Shown here: positions 15,490-18,664 of the stretch, one piece after another | How the letters are laid out: each line of letters begins with the position of its first letter | Position numbering within the stretch: the first letter of the stretch is position 1 | From: an uncultured Lachnospiraceae bacterium | GTDB lineage: Bacteria > Bacillota > Clostridia > Lachnospirales > Lachnospiraceae | DNA: 18,664 nucleotides | Assembly (NCBI GenBank): GCA_947003375.1 | Contig: CAMQOJ010000022.1 | Coordinates: forward strand, 1-18,664 | Direction: 5' to 3' | Program-made: the position numbers and the translations under genes | The notes under the pieces: generated by a model | Databases searched by the model: none | The model's input: the letters and a program-made list of their open reading frames with translations, nothing else | Told to the model about the DNA's origin: nothing

Positions 15490-16461
15490 CTAATAAATGC
15501 CGCTCTCACCGCAGGCCTTGGCCACACGGTCCGAGATTACCACCAGTATCATACCCACTACGGATTTGAACATGCCTGCCGCCGCGGAGAAAGAATACTG
15601 CCCCTGACGGATACCTCTCATATAGATGTAGGTGTCGAACACTTCAGCCCTGGCCACGTTCAGGTCATTCCTCATCAGGAAGATCTGCTCATAGCCTGTA
15701 TTCAGGATACCGCCTACCCGGAGGATGAACATCATCACGATGGTACCCCGGATGGCAGGCAGAGTAATATGCCACATCAGCCTCCAGCGCCCTGCGCCGT
15801 CCACCCTGGCCGCCTCGTACAGCTCCTGATCCACACCGGCCAGAGCCGCCAGGAATACGATGGTACCGTAACCGGTCTCTCTCCAGATATCCTGCCCTAC
15901 GATCAGCCCCCAGAAGGTAGAACTCTTGGAGAGCACATCCCACGAGCTGCCTGTAATGCCCTTAATGATGATATTGACGATACCGTCGGACACATTGAAG
16001 AGCTGATACGTCAGGCTGGCCACGATGACCCACGATACGAAGTGGGGTATGTAGACAAGCGTCTGCACCACTCTCTTATATCCGCTGTGCCGCACCTCAT
16101 TCAGAAATAAGGAGAGAATGATGGGGGCCGGGAAGTACAGCACCAGCAGCAGCAGGCTGATTCCCAGGGTATTCACCAGCAGCTTGGAGAAATCATTGCC
16201 TGTGAAAAACTTCGTAAACTGGTCAAATCCGCACCATGGACTTTCCCACATGCCCAGGAAGGGGCTGTACTCTTTAAAAGCAATCACCAGACCTCCCATG
16301 GGGACATACCGGAACAGGATGAAATACAATGCCCCCGGCAGCAGAAGGAAATACAGCCACTTGTGCTGAACCATGTACTGGGGCGTACTCATCTTCTGCA
16401 CCCGCATGGTACGTCCATCCTGAAGCGTGATGTACCCTTTCTTCATTTTTGTTTTTGCCAT
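15490..16461 (-). CDS. Carbohydrate ABC transporter permease (LplB-type)
   Basis: A 323-residue permease with an N-terminal cytosolic stretch of about 33 residues and six helices, first about 35-60 (LYFLLLPGALYFILFRYVPMG is its hallmark). The EAA loop is at 213-237 (LYEAARVDGAGRWRLMWHIT). The start ATG 16461 has AAAGGTGG (16468-16475 on the minus strand) upstream. It is the first gene of the importer operon, after a 259-base region holding the upstream regulator's terminator and the operon promoter. No ABC ATPase gene follows, so it must use a shared MsmX/UgpC-type ATPase coded elsewhere. Confidence 0.93.
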   Translation of the reverse strand: MAKTKMKKGYITLQDGRTMRVQKMSTPQYMVQHKWLYFLLLPGALYFILFRYVPMGGLVIAFKEYSPFLGMWESPWCGFDQFTKFFTGNDFSKLLVNTLGISLLLLVLYFPAPIILSLFLNEVRHSGYKRVVQTLVYIPHFVSWVIVASLTYQLFNVSDGIVNIIIKGITGSSWDVLSKSSTFWGLIVGQDIWRETGYGTIVFLAALAGVDQELYEAARVDGAGRWRLMWHITLPAIRGTIVMMFILRVGGILNTGYEQIFLMRNDLNVARAEVFDTYIYMRGIRQGQYSFSAAAGMFKSVVGMILVVISDRVAKACGESGIY

Positions 16462-16532
16462 ACCAATCCACCTTTCTTCTATAACTTATTTTCTCTTCGG
16501 CATTTTGTCGGCTTTTCGCCTTTTTCCCCTGC

Positions 16533-16580
16533 CTTATAATGTGATTTTATCCCTATGAAATCGATTATGTCTATAATCAC
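16533..16580 (-). promoter_or_regulatory. Candidate promoter and operator of the importer/enzyme operon
   Basis: On the minus strand a TATAAG box (16533-16538) has only a poor -35 (TTTCAT, 16-base spacer), as expected for an activator-dependent promoter. Upstream lies the inverted repeat GATTAT-GTCT-ATAATC (16563-16578), centred about 44 bases before the presumed start near 16526, where an activator touching polymerase would bind. A cre-like ATGAAATCGATTATG (16555-16569) overlaps it with mismatches in its right half. GTGATT (16541-16546) and AATCAC (16575-16580) are further inverted arms. The leader would be about 65 bases. Confidence 0.4.
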
Positions 16581-16634
16581 TTTCTTTTTCTCCTGTTTTT
16601 TGTGCATTTTGTCTCCACATAGTCTCAATAACAA

Positions 16635-16688
16635 AAATAATCATTTTCTTACCGGGACTTTTTCCGTCCGGAAAGAAAATGATTATTT
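16635..16688 (-). terminator. Rho-independent terminator after the AraC-type regulator
   Basis: A 16-base perfect arm pair, AAATAATCATTTTCTT (16635-16650) with AAGAAAATGATTATTT (16673-16688), is topped by a GC stem (CCGGGAC with GTCCGG, one bulged G) and a 7-base loop. On the minus strand the hairpin ends in a run of five T. It lies about 33 bases after the regulator's stop codon and isolates it from the importer operon. Confidence 0.88.
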
Positions 16689-16720
16689 GTCTCGAAAAAG
16701 CTGATAAAACCAGCATAAAA

Positions 16721-18664
16721 TCAATATAATTTCCTGAACTTCCCGGGCGTCACCCCGGTGCTCTTGCTGAAAAAGCGGATAAAGTTCTGGGCGTTGGTGT
16801 AGTTCAGCCGGACAGCGATTTCCGCCACCGTCAAGTCCGTCTGCAGCAGCAGGCGAATGGCTTCCTCCAGCTTATACTCCTCCACATAATCCATGAAGGA
16901 TTTCCCTTTCTCCATCTTCAACACTTTCCAGACATAAGTGGGGTGCACCCCCAGGGCACCGGCGCACTCCGACAGCGTGATGTTGCCCTTGCTCTCCCTG
17001 ATCTGCATCTCGATCTCCTGCAGCATGGAATAGGAATTGTCCGCCAGAAGCTCGCTCCTGGCCGCCAGAATCGGATCTATCAGCATGGCCTTCAGCTTGC
17101 GGCGCACCCGGCCGGGCTCTATAATCTCTATGATCTCATCATAGACTCGCTTCAGCCCGTTGGGATAGAGCTTGTCTATGTCAATCTTCGTATCGATACC
17201 CGCCAGCAGGACGGCGTTCACCATCCGCAGTATGTAGACCATGGCCTTATCATTGGAAGCCTCTCCCCGCAGCTCCTGGCAGAATTCGTCGATGAGCTTG
17301 TAGCACTGATCCTTGTCCATGGCCTTGATGGAGTTGTGCATCTCCTTCTCACAGGCCTGGCTATACACATTGCCGCGCACAGTGGTGCTTGACAGGAAGA
17401 ACCGGCAGTCCCTTCTCTCCGCCTCCCTGCTCTCCTCCGTCCCCTCGCCGGCCTTATATTCCCCGGACATCTCCCGGGTCAGAGCGTTGATGCTCTCCCT
17501 GTAGGCGGCCCTGATATGGCGGGGGCTGGTATGCGTCGCGCTGACCCCCATCAGAATCTGGTACCCATAGCGCTCTTCCGAAAAGGCCCGCATCCCATCG
17601 TAGAAATCCGTAATCCGCTCCAGCAGCACGTCCTCATCGTCCTCGCCGAACAGGCCGAAAATCGCACAGGCATTGTATACCACCGGCATCCATGTCAGCT
17701 CCTTGAGGGCATCCGGCAGCTCCTCCACCAGCTTCAGGCAGATAGCGTCCTCGTTCACATTGCTCTGCTCCCCGTTCTCCTCCCGCAGGTTCAGCACCAC
17801 CACTGCCACCGCGAAGCATCTGCACTTTCTCAGGTGCAGACTGTCGAAATACTCGTTCCACTCGTCCTCGGAGCGCACCTCCCCCCGCATCAGCCGCAGC
17901 TCGAACAGCTCCAGCAGCCTCTCCTTCTGCTGATACATCACCGCCTCCAGCGCCTGCCGGTCATTCTTCATATCCGCGAACCTGCTGGCCAGAAACTCCA
18001 GTTCGTTTCCGGCAATCTGCTGCTCCCTGGCCACGCCCTGCACCAGCCTGCCCACAGGTCTGTATATCGTATAAGCTGTCACGAAAAAGCATGTGGCGAC
18101 GATGACCAGAATCGCAAGCACCAGAATCCCCGACAGCCGCATCCCGATGAACTGCCCCCGATCCATGTCATAGCAGATGTAGTATTCCCAGCCCAGGACA
18201 TCCGACCGTCTGGAGGATACCATGTAATCTACCACCCCGGACCTGACCCTGCGGCTCCTCCCCTCCACGTTCCCATTCTCCTGCATCCGTCTGCAGTCCT
18301 CCACCAGACTGTCCTCCGTGGCGTAAACTACCCCCCCGGACGCGTCCAGCACCACCAGCTCCTCGCAGTCGCCCAGCGCCCGGCCAATCCACCGCTTCCA
18401 GGTATTCATGTCGATATTGGCGATGAAGACGCTGCCCGGGTCGGAAATCAGGCTGGAGAAGGTCATCACGAGGCTGAGGCCCTTCCCCTCTCCCGTGACA
18501 TTGTATTCATAGTTCTTGACCCTTTCGATGGACGTGGCCTCATTGTACAGCCAGTAATTCTTGTCCAGGGCTCCTTTGTTGCGCTCCGCCAGCTCATACA
18601 GTGCCTCGCTGTTGCGCACTTGGCTCAAGGGGAACATGCCCGTACTGCCCAGCACCCACCCCGT
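16721..18664 (-). CDS. Membrane-anchored AraC-family sensor-regulator (5' end outside the window)
   Basis: The last 647 residues of a YesN-like one-component regulator; the frame stays open to the right edge (…TGWVLGSTG), so the N-terminus and first membrane helix are missing. The visible part starts in an extracellular Cache-like sensor (about 1-170 counted from the codon at 18655), followed by a transmembrane helix at about 174-196 ending YRPVG, a linker helix, a divergent central cytoplasmic domain, and a C-terminal AraC DNA-binding domain in the last ~88 residues with two helix-turn-helix units (ITLSECAGALGVHPTYVWKV and VAEIAVRLNYTNAQNFIRFF). It ends TGVTPGKFRKLY, as usual. It sits directly upstream of the importer operon and likely activates it upon sensing an external carbohydrate. 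Confidence 0.92.
   Translation of the reverse strand, partial: TGWVLGSTGMFPLSQVRNSEALYELAERNKGALDKNYWLYNEATSIERVKNYEYNVTGEGKGLSLVMTFSSLISDPGSVFIANIDMNTWKRWIGRALGDCEELVVLDASGGVVYATEDSLVEDCRRMQENGNVEGRSRRVRSGVVDYMVSSRRSDVLGWEYYICYDMDRGQFIGMRLSGILVLAILVIVATCFFVTAYTIYRPVGRLVQGVAREQQIAGNELEFLASRFADMKNDRQALEAVMYQQKERLLELFELRLMRGEVRSEDEWNEYFDSLHLRKCRCFAVAVVVLNLREENGEQSNVNEDAICLKLVEELPDALKELTWMPVVYNACAIFGLFGEDDEDVLLERITDFYDGMRAFSEERYGYQILMGVSATHTSPRHIRAAYRESINALTREMSGEYKAGEGTEESREAERRDCRFFLSSTTVRGNVYSQACEKEMHNSIKAMDKDQCYKLIDEFCQELRGEASNDKAMVYILRMVNAVLLAGIDTKIDIDKLYPNGLKRVYDEIIEIIEPGRVRRKLKAMLIDPILAARSELLADNSYSMLQEIEMQIRESKGNITLSECAGALGVHPTYVWKVLKMEKGKSFMDYVEEYKLEEAIRLLLQTDLTVAEIAVRLNYTNAQNFIRFFSKSTGVTPGKFRKLY

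Noticed and set aside
16635..16688. Long inverted repeat as a transposon end or MITE
   Set aside because: It has a terminator-like GC top, sits 33 bases after a stop codon and ends in a T-run; no target-site duplication is evident.

Overview
The window looks like a chromosomal segment of a Gram-positive, probably clostridial (Lachnospiraceae-like) gut bacterium. The grounds are purine-rich Shine-Dalgarno sites before almost every gene, a lipoprotein sugar-binding protein with a Ser/Glu-rich linker, an LplB/LplC-type carbohydrate ABC importer, and a membrane-anchored AraC regulator of the kind common in these bacteria. Coding DNA is GC-rich and the regulatory gaps are AT-rich. The genus cannot be fixed from sequence reading alone.

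Left part (1-2780): a LacI-family repressor on the minus strand (123-1130) with a readable promoter. A 428-base gap separates it from a divergent azlC-azlD pair (1559-2630, plus strand; branched-chain amino-acid export family), which ends in a good intrinsic terminator (2735-2769). This part has no evident functional link to the rest.

Main part (2781-18664, all minus strand): a carbohydrate-utilisation locus whose enzyme families point to pectin rhamnogalacturonan-I (RG-I) side-chain and backbone oligosaccharides. In transcription order it holds a membrane-anchored AraC-type sensor-regulator (cut by the right window edge), a strong terminator, an AT-rich promoter/operator region, two ABC permeases, a lipoprotein solute-binding protein, a large GH2 glycosidase, a YetA/PcRGLX-like exo-rhamnogalacturonan lyase family protein, a NodB/CE4-type deacetylase, a GH105 unsaturated rhamnogalacturonyl hydrolase and an SGNH/CE12-like acetylesterase with SLH-like repeats at its C-terminus.

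Proposed working: the sensor-regulator detects an extracellular or envelope cue and activates the importer operon. The lipoprotein and two permeases import RG oligosaccharides, with an ATPase supplied from elsewhere because none is encoded here. The five enzymes, none with a recognisable signal peptide, then deacetylate and dismantle the oligosaccharides in the cytoplasm. The closest known parallel is the Bacillus subtilis yes/yet/lpl-ytc rhamnogalacturonan system. The GH2, the CE4 protein and the SLH-like tail make this version different. Strong stem-loops without U-tracts lie on both sides of the solute-binding-protein gene, suggesting post-transcriptional tuning of its mRNA. No CRISPR array, tRNA, rRNA, insertion sequence or prophage gene was seen.
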